The notes beneath the pieces were generated by a model. That model searched no databases. It was given only the letters and a program-made list of their open reading frames with translations, and was not told the origin of the DNA. The position numbers and the translations under genes were made by a program. Source: Chitinophaga filiformis (GTDB taxonomy: Bacteria; Bacteroidota; Bacteroidia; Chitinophagales; Chitinophagaceae). From it: a DNA stretch of 64,000 bases. Location: the NCBI RefSeq assembly GCF_021646545.1, contig NZ_JAKIRP010000003.1, forward strand, positions 310,001 through 374,000, in the 5' to 3' direction. Shown piece after piece: positions 26,687-36,900 of this stretch. Each line of letters opens with the position of its first letter. Position 1 is the stretch's first letter.

Positions 26687-29600
26687 TTATTGTGTGATGA
26701 TGATCTTCCTTATCAGATTGCCCAACGGCGTTTCCAGCAGGAGCACGTAGGTACCTGCCGTTATATTCAGCTGGTAGCCTATGTTAAATTGCTCGGCAGC
26801 GCTTTCTTTTCGATCATTCACCAGCTGATTGCTGATGATGTTGAACAGGCGCAGGCGTATCTCTGCTGCTTTGTCTAAAGTCACACGTACGGTGAATTGC
26901 CCGTTGTTAGGATTAGGCGACACCTCAAACGATGTGATGAACGGCTGCTGTGCACCTCCGGGAGCCGGTATGGATTGTGATTCCAATACGGCAATATCTT
27001 TTGTATATACCTTTTCACAATTGCCAATATAAGAGTGCAGGGTGATGCGATACACACCTGTATCTGCAAAGCGCAGACTGGCCAGCAGCGGCGTGTTCTG
27101 CAACACAGTAATGTTCTTGCTGGCTGGTATTTCCCATACGGTACGTTCCGGCATCGGCGTGCTGATATTGATCAGCGATACTTCCTCATTACGGAATACC
27201 TGTGTGGATACCACAAATTCTGCTGAGATATCTGCCTGCCGTTGTTGTATGCCGATGGTATCACGACCTATACAACCTTTACCGTCCATTACACTTACCC
27301 AGTACTGGCCACTCTGATTAAGCGTCACCGCCGGTGTAGTGGCCTGGAAGGCTGGCTCACCGCCCCATGTATAAGTAGCAGCAGGATCCGCTATAGCAGC
27401 ATTTACCGTATAACTCTGGTCATTACAAAGGGTTATATCGCCTCCCAGTAGCACCTGCAAAGGTGGCGGGTCTGGCAGGTTGAAAGTCTGCACACGTTTA
27501 CAATTATTCGCGTCCTGTACAGTAAGCGTGTATTTGCCTGCATGCAGCTGGCTTATACTGTTGGTGGTTGCTCCGTTACTCCATTCATACCGGTAAGGTT
27601 TAATGCCGCCGCTGATCTGCGTGTTAATGGCGCCATCGCTATTGCCCGCACAAACCGGCGATATGATGTCTGCATTCACTACGATGCCATTAGGTATGAA
27701 TACATCTGCATTATTCTGTGCTTCACAACCACGGGAATCTGTTACAAACACGAGGTAAGATCCCTCTATTAAGTTGCTGATATCGCTGGTGGTTGCACCA
27801 TTCGTCCATTCATAACTGAAAGGGCCTGTACCGCCGGTAACGGTGGTATTTACAGCACCATCCTGTCCGCTGGCGCAGGTAACCGGTTTGGTGGTCAGCT
27901 GCACTTCCAGCAGGTTCGGCTCAACGAGGCGGAAGGTGTCGGATATTTTATCAATATTATTCGCGTCTGTGATGATCACTCTATATGTACCGGTTGTTAA
28001 TCCGCTCGCTGATGGCGTCGATTGACCGATGGCAGTATAACCGCCACTCCCCTTCTTATACCATGCAAAGCGGTATGGCAGCGGACCATTGATGCGTACC
28101 CCACCATCTGCAGTAGCTTTCAGCACGCCATCTGCGGCTCCTTTACATGATACGTAACGCTGCTCTGCAACGGTTACTACAAGCGGAGGTGGTTCTTTCA
28201 ATGGGAACTCTGCCACCAACGTACAACCCTCCATATTGGGATACGGACCGGTATATTGAGCGTCTGTGATAATAGCCTTGTAATCGCCTTTAGGTATACC
28301 CGATAACACACTTTCATAACCACCCGCCACTACCTGACCGACGCCATTGCCCAACGGTGTACCGTCTGCCTTTTGCCAACTAACATTGTAGCTACCATCA
28401 GCTTTAGCAGTACCACCCCGCACCAGTATTTTAATGCTACCATCTGAGTAGCCATAAGCAAGGGGTTGGGTCAATACTTGCTGCGCTATCTCTATTGGGG
28501 CAGCAGGTTGTTCAACTGTGGAGTCGCCTGATAGAGGACATCCATGGTAGTCTGTTATGTTCACTGTATACGCGCCGGCATGCAGACCCGTATTATAAGC
28601 CTGCTGACTGCCGTTGCTCCAGTTGTATTGGTATGGTGTTGTACCACCGCTTACGAGTGCTTCCAGCGCTCCATTGCTGCCATCGTAACAGGTGGCTGGC
28701 GTGGTGTTGAATTGTACCTGTAAAGGAGCCGGATCTATCAGGTCTGTAGTATCGGATAATATGCTGATGCCATTGGCGTCTTTTGCTTCTACCAGGTACT
28801 GACCGGCAGGCAGGTCAACTGCGATGCTATCTGTTTGTCCGATAGACACAGCCATGCCGTTCACGATGTGATACCATTCGTAGGTATAACGGGGCTGAGT
28901 TTTATATGGTACACCGCCATTTATAATTGCAGTAAGCGTACCATCGAACTTGCCGGTACAGCTAACGCTGTCGGTAATCTGTATATTGGCGACTAATGGT
29001 GGCGGTTGTCTTAGCGGAAAGGTATTGATGACCGTACAGCCTGTCCTGCTGTCTGTAGCAGCCGCATTATAGTTGCCATCTTCAACTGTCAGGGTGTAAT
29101 CGCCATCTGGCTGGTTGCTGATAGTGGTGGTATAGATGCCATTGCCATCTACAGTATTTACGGGTGTTAACAAGGTGCCATCTGCCTTTCTCCACACAAC
29201 ATCATAAGAGCCGTCTGCTTTTGGCGTACCACCTTTCAGATGGACGGTAATGCTGCCATCCGAATATCCGAATGCTTTAGGATCGGTGATGGAATAGGCA
29301 TCCACCGCAAGCGGCGCGTCAGGTTGTTTAACACTGAAGCCTATCTCCTCGTCTCCGGCAGCTGTCTTGCCGGTACATCCGTTCTGGTCTTTTACCTTTA
29401 TCAGGTAGTCTCCTTTGGCGAGGCCGGTTATGGTGTTCAGAGTGAACGGCTGCGTGAGATAATCATTATCCGCCACCCCTTTATACGAGGCTACATAGCC
29501 GCCTGCACCTCCATTAATATTTAGGTTAACGCCACCATCGCTGCCTCCAAAACATTTTGCATCAATAGGAACCGGCGTAGAGAAGGTGACAGGTGTAGGT

Positions 29601-31039
29601 TCGTCCAGCTGGAAGTCGAACGTACTTCCGTCGCTGTAACTGTTGGTGCCATTAATATTCCCGGTTACTTTTACCTGGAAAGTGCTGGCGAAAAGTGTAT
29701 TTGAAGGCCAGGTATAAGTCCTATCTGGCTGCATTGTTACACCGATCTGATTAGGTAGGGTGCCACCAATAACGTTTTTCAAGTCCTTGACTTCTACGTT
29801 TATAGTCTCACCAGTATACGCCTGACGGTCAAAGGTAACTATGAAGCCACCGTCACTGGCGCCGTTACAGGATATCTTTTTGGGAATGATGTTCGTAATG
29901 CGCGGTGCTTCCAGCCGGTAATCCAGCGTAAAAGTATTGGATTCGCGGTCCTGTGCACAAGCCGGTACCATTCTAACCCGTACATTTTTCGTGAGGTATT
30001 TTTCCCAGTCACTTCCCAACAGGCTTTTGCCGGAGACCTGAAGAACATTCGATCCCTGCTTGTTATCAGGAGCTTTCGTCCAGGGGCCGTTATCAGCCGA
30101 GTATTGCCAGATGTATTGCTGGTTTGGTATCCCTGGAGTACCAATGAGCCTGATCTCAGTGTCTGTCGGTAATATATTAGAGCCTGTTCCGCTGTATACC
30201 ACGTCATTCATGACTCTTCTATAGGTCACATGGATTTTACTGCTCGGGTCCATCGCCGAGACAAAAGGGTTATCAATATTCCCGTCAAATTCCTGCCCTG
30301 TATGACTGACATTGAAAGTCTCCGACCGCTTTACATCGTTAAAAGGGAAGCTTCGATCCCATGTACTGTTAACTTCTATGGATGCTATTTTTTTTGCGGT
30401 GCTGTGTATGGCGCTGCCTGTCCTGTTGATGACCTCCCATGCGGAGGGAAGCGCAGTCGATATAAATGCTAATATCTCGTCCTGTGTGCCATCTGTATAA
30501 TGAGCAATCATGTTATAGTTTAGCGCCAGACTGCTGGGATATACTTCCGTTGTCTGGATCTGTAATTCATACACATTGGACACAGGTTTAACGTCTATAA
30601 ACAGAGTAGACTCAGAATGATAGCCAGCAAATAAACCACCAACCCTGGTACTAAAACAGGTACGATCGCCCGCAGGGAACATGTAATCTAGTTCCTTTGA
30701 CTCTGCAGTGTTACTGCAGCTGGTTTTCCGCTTACCATATACTGCAATCCCTTTTACCATATTGTCCGACGAAAAGGTAATCGTCTTGGCGGGAAAATAC
30801 CATGGCTGGCCATCTCCGATACCGTCCAGGGATCCGGATGAGATAAGCCTTGAGTCGCCATGGTCAAAAAGGGCATATACTTCGTAGAGACTGCCGCAGG
30901 CTGCTGTGCCGAAGCCCATGATGTCGCATTTTATGGTCAGCTCGTACACCGCCGTCGGGTTTTGCGCGGCTAGCCTGCCGGTAAACACCAACAGGGGGAG
31001 AAATAACAGGAATAGGGCTCTTTTTATCATTGGTCGCAT
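26687..31039 (-). CDS. SprB-repeat surface adhesin with T9SS sorting domain
   Basis: A 1450-residue secreted protein. The signal peptide ends near LAAQ. Residues about 25-470 form an N-terminal region with a DxMGFGTAACGSLYEVYA motif. Then come eight SprB-type repeats (pattern: C or Y, GxxDGxhxhxhxGG, YxhxWxxG). The last 75 residues are a type A T9SS sorting domain (SPNPNNGQFTVRVTLDKA ... AGTYVLLLETPLGN, ending KIIITQ), so the protein is exported by the type IX system and kept at or released from the surface. SprB is the gliding adhesin of Flavobacterium; this shorter relative may serve adhesion. Its 5' end is duplicated in the truncated copy at 31276-31818. Confidence 0.9.
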   Translation of the reverse strand: MRPMIKRALFLLFLPLLVFTGRLAAQNPTAVYELTIKCDIMGFGTAACGSLYEVYALFDHGDSRLISSGSLDGIGDGQPWYFPAKTITFSSDNMVKGIAVYGKRKTSCSNTAESKELDYMFPAGDRTCFSTRVGGLFAGYHSESTLFIDVKPVSNVYELQIQTTEVYPSSLALNYNMIAHYTDGTQDEILAFISTALPSAWEVINRTGSAIHSTAKKIASIEVNSTWDRSFPFNDVKRSETFNVSHTGQEFDGNIDNPFVSAMDPSSKIHVTYRRVMNDVVYSGTGSNILPTDTEIRLIGTPGIPNQQYIWQYSADNGPWTKAPDNKQGSNVLQVSGKSLLGSDWEKYLTKNVRVRMVPACAQDRESNTFTLDYRLEAPRITNIIPKKISCNGASDGGFIVTFDRQAYTGETINVEVKDLKNVIGGTLPNQIGVTMQPDRTYTWPSNTLFASTFQVKVTGNINGTNSYSDGSTFDFQLDEPTPVTFSTPVPIDAKCFGGSDGGVNLNINGGAGGYVASYKGVADNDYLTQPFTLNTITGLAKGDYLIKVKDQNGCTGKTAAGDEEIGFSVKQPDAPLAVDAYSITDPKAFGYSDGSITVHLKGGTPKADGSYDVVWRKADGTLLTPVNTVDGNGIYTTTISNQPDGDYTLTVEDGNYNAAATDSRTGCTVINTFPLRQPPPLVANIQITDSVSCTGKFDGTLTAIINGGVPYKTQPRYTYEWYHIVNGMAVSIGQTDSIAVDLPAGQYLVEAKDANGISILSDTTDLIDPAPLQVQFNTTPATCYDGSNGALEALVSGGTTPYQYNWSNGSQQAYNTGLHAGAYTVNITDYHGCPLSGDSTVEQPAAPIEIAQQVLTQPLAYGYSDGSIKILVRGGTAKADGSYNVSWQKADGTPLGNGVGQVVAGGYESVLSGIPKGDYKAIITDAQYTGPYPNMEGCTLVAEFPLKEPPPLVVTVAEQRYVSCKGAADGVLKATADGGVRINGPLPYRFAWYKKGSGGYTAIGQSTPSASGLTTGTYRVIITDANNIDKISDTFRLVEPNLLEVQLTTKPVTCASGQDGAVNTTVTGGTGPFSYEWTNGATTSDISNLIEGSYLVFVTDSRGCEAQNNADVFIPNGIVVNADIISPVCAGNSDGAINTQISGGIKPYRYEWSNGATTNSISQLHAGKYTLTVQDANNCKRVQTFNLPDPPPLQVLLGGDITLCNDQSYTVNAAIADPAATYTWGGEPAFQATTPAVTLNQSGQYWVSVMDGKGCIGRDTIGIQQRQADISAEFVVSTQVFRNEEVSLINISTPMPERTVWEIPASKNITVLQNTPLLASLRFADTGVYRITLHSYIGNCEKVYTKDIAVLESQSIPAPGGAQQPFITSFEVSPNPNNGQFTVRVTLDKAAEIRLRLFNIISNQLVNDRKESAAEQFNIGYQLNITAGTYVLLLETPLGNLIRKIIITQ

Positions 31040-31072
31040 AGGTAAAAAGTATGCAGGGATTTAACTTATTTT

Positions 31073-31265
31073 AACTTTTTTGAGCGGGCCTGCTCAAACT
31101 GTTTTTGTTTACAGCGCGTACGCCATACTCATAAACAGTATCGATCGTCAGCAATTCGTCTATAGTCATTTTCACGTTTTCCGAAAGTATTTTCCAGCAA
31201 CTCAGCGGCCGTTCACCAGCCGCTGAGTATAACTGCATTCGTTTATTCCGGCATCATTATTTTTC
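31073..31265 (-). pseudogene. Frameshifted remnant of the fibronectin III gene's 3' end
   Basis: The minus strand encodes, in two frames, NNDAGINE and then WKILSENVKMTIDELLTIDT with VYEYGVRAVNKNSLS. This matches the C terminus of the protein at 31839-33938 (SNVGVNE; WKVVPANVKMVVDESLKINT; AYEYGVRAVDKNGQS). It is not translated as a gene. It marks the second copy of a tandem duplication whose other half is the truncated SprB-like gene. Confidence 0.82.
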
Positions 31266-31275
31266 CGGGCATAAT

Positions 31276-31818
31276 TCAACGTAGTGTTTTGGAAGAATTA
31301 TGCGGGGTGCTGCTTGTCCTGTTGATGACATCCCCGTTGGAGGGAATCGCAGTTGTTATGGACGCAGGCTTAATGGTTATATGCATATTAGACTGAACGT
31401 TATAGCCAGTGAACAAGTCGCCAACGTTAACATCAAACCAGCTAATATTGCCCGCAGGAAGGACGTAATCTCTTTGGCCAGCAGCCAGGGTATTGCAGCG
31501 GCTGTTTTTCCGCTTGCTCCATACGGCAATCCGTGTTACCGGGTTGTCCGAAGTAAAGGTGATAGTCTGTGGGGGAAAAGGCCATACCTCGCCATCGTTC
31601 AGACCATCCAGTGACCCGGAGGTGATAAGGTTTGTACTGCCGTTCTGCATAATGGCATATATTTCATAGCCGCTGCCGCAGCTCGCTGTGGTGCCGAAGC
31701 CCATGATAGTGTAATCGACGGTCAGCTCGTACGTTGCGTTCTGCGCGGACAGTCTGCTGGTAAACGCCAACAGCGGAAGGAATAACAACAATAAGGCTCT
31801 TTGTGTCATGGTTCTCAT
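31276..31818 (-). pseudogene. Truncated paralogue of the SprB-repeat protein N terminus
   Basis: A 180-residue frame with an intact signal peptide (RALLLLFLPLLAFTSRLSAQ). It matches residues 1-170 of the neighbouring 1450-residue protein (shared IMGFGT, SGSLDG, PAGN/PAGD). It then skips about 45 residues to a segment matching VINRTGSAIHSTAKK (here VINRTSSTPHNSSKT) and stops at KTLR. It has no SprB repeat and no T9SS tail, so it cannot do the parent's job at the surface. It could still be expressed as a small secreted fragment, since it sits in the operon 20 bp after the fibronectin III gene. Confidence 0.78.
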
Positions 31819-31838
31819 AAATAAAAGGTATGTAGGTG

Positions 31839-33938
31839 TTAATAATTTGTTTTAACTTTTTTAAGCGGACCGCTCTGACCGTTTTTGTCTACAGCGCGTA
31901 CGCCATACTCATAAGCCGTATTGATCTTCAGCGATTCATCCACGACCATTTTTACATTTGCCGGAACTACCTTCCACAGGCTAAGCGGCTGGCCGCCTGC
32001 ACCTTTATATAACTGATATTCGTTTACGCCCACATTACTATCTTTCCAGGATAGTTCAATGTAACGCTGCTCCCGGTTCACATACGCATTCACTGTTTTT
32101 ACGCTGATGGCGTTCGGGTCTGAAGGTACTGTTACGGTAATAGGCTGGGTAGGCGGCGATTCAAGCCCGCTGCTGTCTTTCGCCATCAGGATATAGGTAT
32201 AGGTTTGGCCACCTTCAATCAGCTGATCTGCGTAATAGTGGGTCTTATCACGGAATGTCTGCAGTAATAACCATTTATGACTGGTATCTGCGCGGTCCTT
32301 CCGGTACAGCAGATGAGCAGCAACATCCTCATCTCCACTGTTCACCCAGGATAATTGTACCTGGCCATCGGTTACCTTATACGCAGTGAACACCGGGGAG
32401 GTAGGCGGTATCACATCCGGTCGCTTCAGCTCAAGGATAGCGGAATAATCGGATTGATTATAGCGTTTATCCAATGCAGCTACCGCATAGTATACTTTAC
32501 GGTTAAGGAATTTTATGGGAACAGTGTCTTTGTAAACAGTCGTCATATGGATAGAGTCCACTAGTGGAGACAATTCTTCATTCAGCCGGCCGGCACGGAA
32601 TACTTTGTACCCCAGCATATCCTTTTCCGCATTTGCTTTCCAGGTTAGCGTTACCACACCATTGCTGTCAACAGTGCCTGCAAGTCCTACAGGTGGCACA
32701 GGCGGAATAGAATCCACCGGCTGCACCAGCACAGGGAACGAGGTGGTCGATTCACCTTCTTTGGCAACAGCTGTAATGGTGAAATAGTTGGAAGGCAATA
32801 GCTGCTCGTATTGCAGGCTACGCTGATCCGGCGCGATATTAGCCAGTACTGTTTTGTAAGGCCCATTTTCAGTTGCGGCCTGGTTCAAGGCAAAACCTTT
32901 GATGAAAGGATTGCCTGCTGCTTCAAAGTCCCAGGTAAGCGTCATTTTACCCTGTGCAGAGATCTTGTTACTGCGAATGTTAGGTACATATATCAACACG
33001 TGCCTGCCTTTACCGGTAGTTGCAGCAGAAGGCGGGCCCTTTTCGCCGAATGCGGAAATACCTCTTACTCTGAACTGGTACACCGTATTGTTATCCTCCA
33101 GCGAGTCAATAAAATACATGCGCGTGGAAGGTCTGCCCTCTTTTTCATTCAGGTTGGTCACCGGCAGCGAACGGGCCGGCTCAAAGGTTTTACCGCCATC
33201 TTTAGAGCGTTCTACGATCCACGAAGTATAGTAGTGTTTTAAAATGCTGTAATCCCAGCTAAGTGCCACCTGTTTATCGCCAAACACAGCTCCTACATCT
33301 CCGGGTACCGGCAGCGGTGCATAGTCCTGTATACCTATGAATACGCTACCTGAATCTACAGTCACCCGATCGGGTGGCGCCAGCGATTTCACCCGGTACA
33401 GGTATTTCTCGTTGGGACGCGCGTCTTTGTCTTCCCAGCCCCAGCCTGCCATTACAGCCGCTTCAAAGCTATTGTCGGCAGCGTACAGGGAGAGCGAGAA
33501 ACGCTGTTCCTGCTCGGCCGATTGTGCCATGATACTTGCAATACCCTTATCACCGCCACCGCCACCACTTACTTCAAAGTCCTTACCATACAATGCCTGT
33601 GCAATGATGGCAGCATATTGGTCCTGCTGCACTATTTTCTCCCATTCGTTTAATGGTTTAGGCCGCAGCGGTTGCGTATTCAATACTTTCACCTCCGGTG
33701 TTGGCAATAGCTTCCCATCCCGGGTAACGGTATAACGGGTAAGCTGAAAACCATATTGATTACCGAGCTTCCAGGCGCGGGAAGTGCTCATGCCCCATCG
33801 CAACAATATGCTGTGCTGCCGGGCCCTGGCGGTAACCGCTACCCTGGCGCTGTCTTTATGCTGCGCGCGCAGTGGCAGCACAGCGGTAAAGCATATAAAT
33901 ATAAGCAGTATAGAAAATAGCCTGCGCATTGTATACAT
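31839..33938 (-). CDS. Multi-domain fibronectin type III secreted protein
   Basis: A 699-residue secreted protein with a signal peptide ending near LRAQ (Met1 or Met4 could start it). After an N-terminal region of about 200 residues it contains five to six fibronectin III-type domains, recognisable by repeated strands (VALSWDYSILKHYYTSWIVE, MTLTWDFEAAGN, VTLTWKANAEKDMLGYKVFR, VQLSWVNSGDEDVAAHLLYR, IELSWKDSNVGVNEYQLY) and YxYxVRAVD endings. There is no T9SS tail or lipobox. Its ATG shares an A with the stop of the upstream 1555-residue gene (TAATG), so the two proteins are made together. Its 3' end was copied into the tandem duplication downstream. Confidence 0.87.
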   Translation of the reverse strand: MYTMRRLFSILLIFICFTAVLPLRAQHKDSARVAVTARARQHSILLRWGMSTSRAWKLGNQYGFQLTRYTVTRDGKLLPTPEVKVLNTQPLRPKPLNEWEKIVQQDQYAAIIAQALYGKDFEVSGGGGGDKGIASIMAQSAEQEQRFSLSLYAADNSFEAAVMAGWGWEDKDARPNEKYLYRVKSLAPPDRVTVDSGSVFIGIQDYAPLPVPGDVGAVFGDKQVALSWDYSILKHYYTSWIVERSKDGGKTFEPARSLPVTNLNEKEGRPSTRMYFIDSLEDNNTVYQFRVRGISAFGEKGPPSAATTGKGRHVLIYVPNIRSNKISAQGKMTLTWDFEAAGNPFIKGFALNQAATENGPYKTVLANIAPDQRSLQYEQLLPSNYFTITAVAKEGESTTSFPVLVQPVDSIPPVPPVGLAGTVDSNGVVTLTWKANAEKDMLGYKVFRAGRLNEELSPLVDSIHMTTVYKDTVPIKFLNRKVYYAVAALDKRYNQSDYSAILELKRPDVIPPTSPVFTAYKVTDGQVQLSWVNSGDEDVAAHLLYRKDRADTSHKWLLLQTFRDKTHYYADQLIEGGQTYTYILMAKDSSGLESPPTQPITVTVPSDPNAISVKTVNAYVNREQRYIELSWKDSNVGVNEYQLYKGAGGQPLSLWKVVPANVKMVVDESLKINTAYEYGVRAVDKNGQSGPLKKVKTNY

Positions 33939-36900
33939 TAGAAGCCGGTTGTTTTAAATGGATTATGATAATTGAATACAGCGCTGCTCGTTTTAGTCCC
34001 GTCAGGCAGCACGTATTGGTATTTTACTTTGTAAGCGCCGTACCGTATGAAAGGGAAATGCCCGTTTATCAGGTAGGCATATTTCGGTGCATCTTCTGTG
34101 CCCATGAACCTGTTCACTACTTTGTTTTGTAGCTCGACGAAGTCCAGGTTGTATACGTCCGGAAGATTGTAGAGATACGGCAGCCTTGTCTTTATCCAGC
34201 TGGTCACTTTGCCGGTAGATGCTTCTGCCAGGTAAGTAGGCATCAATATAAACGCCTTGCTTGGCGCTACTCCGAATTCGTCCGTGTTACGTTTCTTAAT
34301 AAATATTTCGTTATTGATAGGATAGTTGGCATACAACAACGGATTGATGTCACTTGTAAAATACGCATCATCCATCACCGCTTCCACATTCACCATCGGT
34401 TTGTAACCGGTATAGTTGTTACCTGTCATTTCCACTACTTCAAAGCCTTCATAGTCGCCTACGTCGGCCAGCAGGCGTACTACATCTGTCGATACTGTTT
34501 CGCCAATACCGTCTTTCAAACGCAGCGACTGCATCTTCTCTGCAAACGTGTTGAATTTGCTGGTACGGAATCCATAATGCAGCAATGATTTCGCCACATC
34601 GCCCCTGGAAACTGTCTGTGCCTGGTTGTTGGCAACAGTATAGCTACCGTCTTCGCCCACATCCTGTTGTTGCTGGTAAGCGACAACTTCATCGGTGCTT
34701 TGTGCACCCGGAGGAATGGCTATTACGTCAAACTGGTAAGCTGTATTCGCCTTCAGCCCCGTCGGAGTAAAATGAATCGTCTGTGAAGGGGCGTCATAGG
34801 TCATATCCAATTTAGTTGTCTGACCGGCGGCATCTTTGAAGTTGATCGCATACTGCCATTTAGCGTCGAACAGGTAAGCCTGTCCCATACTCAGGTTAAT
34901 GAGACCTTTATCAGATTCATCTTTATAGTAGTATTGCTGGTTCACCACCGGGTACGAATAAGCGATATTCTGCATCGGGATATAGTCCGGTGCAGTACCG
35001 GTCGTGAAGGTCACCGTTTCAATCTCTTCGCCCGGTTTGCCATCCACATAGGCCGTTTGCCAGGTTACGCCCACCCGCTCTTCAAAGGTTACCTTCACCG
35101 TAGCAGTCAGCTGTTTTTGAGAAGGCAGTACCTCTTTGGAATAGAAGGAAACACCATCATTGTTGGCATTCCATTCCAGGCGACCAGCTATCGGCTGACC
35201 ATTATCCATCACCGTAAAGGATGCCAGTCTTGCGCGGTAGGTCTTTGTTCCGTTGTCGTCGTCTACATCAAACTGCTGCCCCATACGCATATTAAAGGCA
35301 GCTTGCGGCGCAGTGAATACATCTACTGCATCGGCATTAGCAGACGGTTTTACATCGGATATGATCTTCACATCTACGGGGCTGTTACCGTTCATTACGA
35401 TCTCACACTCCTGACCGATCACCACCTTCATACGCATATTACCTTTTACCAGGCCACCCAGCACGCTGAATTTAACAGCCATATATCCTCTCACCCATGT
35501 AGGATTAGGCAATTTAGCCTGCATCAGCATGGCTGCTGCGCCAGATATAAGCGGTACCCTGGCTTTGATGAATTTCAGGTTTACTTTCACGCCTAATTCA
35601 CCCTGCAGGTACACATAAGCCTGACCATTGGCGTACCAACCATCTATACCGATCTTCTCAGTACTACCCACGCAATGCGCATCCCCATAATCTTTCAGCA
35701 TGATATCGAAGCCCAGGCCGGCTTTAAAGTTGGCGTACAGTATCAGGAATGTGATATCGCCCGTTTCCACGGTAAGGCTGGCGCCAAAAGCAAAACCGCG
35801 GCCTTCGCCCAGTGCATTGGCATCGCGCATATAATCGAGTTCCTCTATATCCACGCCCAGGATATCTGCTACCTCCTGCGGCGGTGGCGGAGAACCGGGT
35901 ATCTTATCGCCCACCATCAGGTAAGCGCCGGATTTAATATTGAGACCACCTATCGACAACTTGGTACCTAACCGGTTGGTAGGCGTACCCATATGCAGGT
36001 ACCACTCGCTCGGCGAAATATGGATCACGGCCCAGCCGGCGCGGTTGCCACTGGCGTTGCCCGTCATCATACCGTTTGCCACGTTCATATACATATCGAA
36101 GTTGCCGTGCAGCGTAGATGTCGTGAAATCATATTGTATACCCACATAGGCAGTGACACCCACTTCAGCGGATAGATTTTCATCGCCCGACAAAAGGGCG
36201 GCTGCGCTGGAGGGATCGGAGACTTTCAATTCTTCCAGTTTCTGCCCTGCGGAGCCCAGTTTGGCAATGGCTTTCTGCTCCTGTGCCTGGAATTTGGCAA
36301 ATTGTTCAGTCACTTTCTTTGAGATATTGCCCAAAGGCACTGTGGCCAGTATTTTCGCATAACCATAGAGGCCCATGAAGTTGATACCACCGCTACGGTT
36401 AAACGCTACTTCAAACGATACTTCGCCGTGTACTACCTTGTCTTCCACCATATCGAACAAGACAGCGGCCTTGAGGCCCAGTCCTGCGGTGGAATCCGGC
36501 AGATATTTTACGCCCGTCGGAGAAGCAATGGTATCTATGCCTTCTTTTTTCATCCGGTAATAGGCGCCGCCGCCGAAGCCAGAGATTTTCATGGGCGGGG
36601 CTATTGCAATGCCCGGCTTAAATTCAGCTTTGCCATCTACGTACCAATAGCGGAATGTCTTAGCACCAAACATAGCGCGGGTCCTTACCTTTATTTTCCC
36701 CTTCATGAAACTGGCATTCACCTCTCCACTGATCGCATCTCCATACACAGCGTCATCGTCATATATTTTCAGCAGGCCGGATATCGACATTGCCTCGCTC
36801 AGCTCCGCACGCAGCGAAATAGAGTCCAGCTTTACTTTCTCAAATTTCCAGGTCTGTAACCCTTTATTGTTATCAAATTTCCCTACCAGGGCCAGCCGGG

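Noticed and set aside
34934..35596. 220-residue plus-strand open frame
   Set aside because: Antisense to the 1555-residue surface protein, with an implausible His/Tyr/Arg-rich composition.
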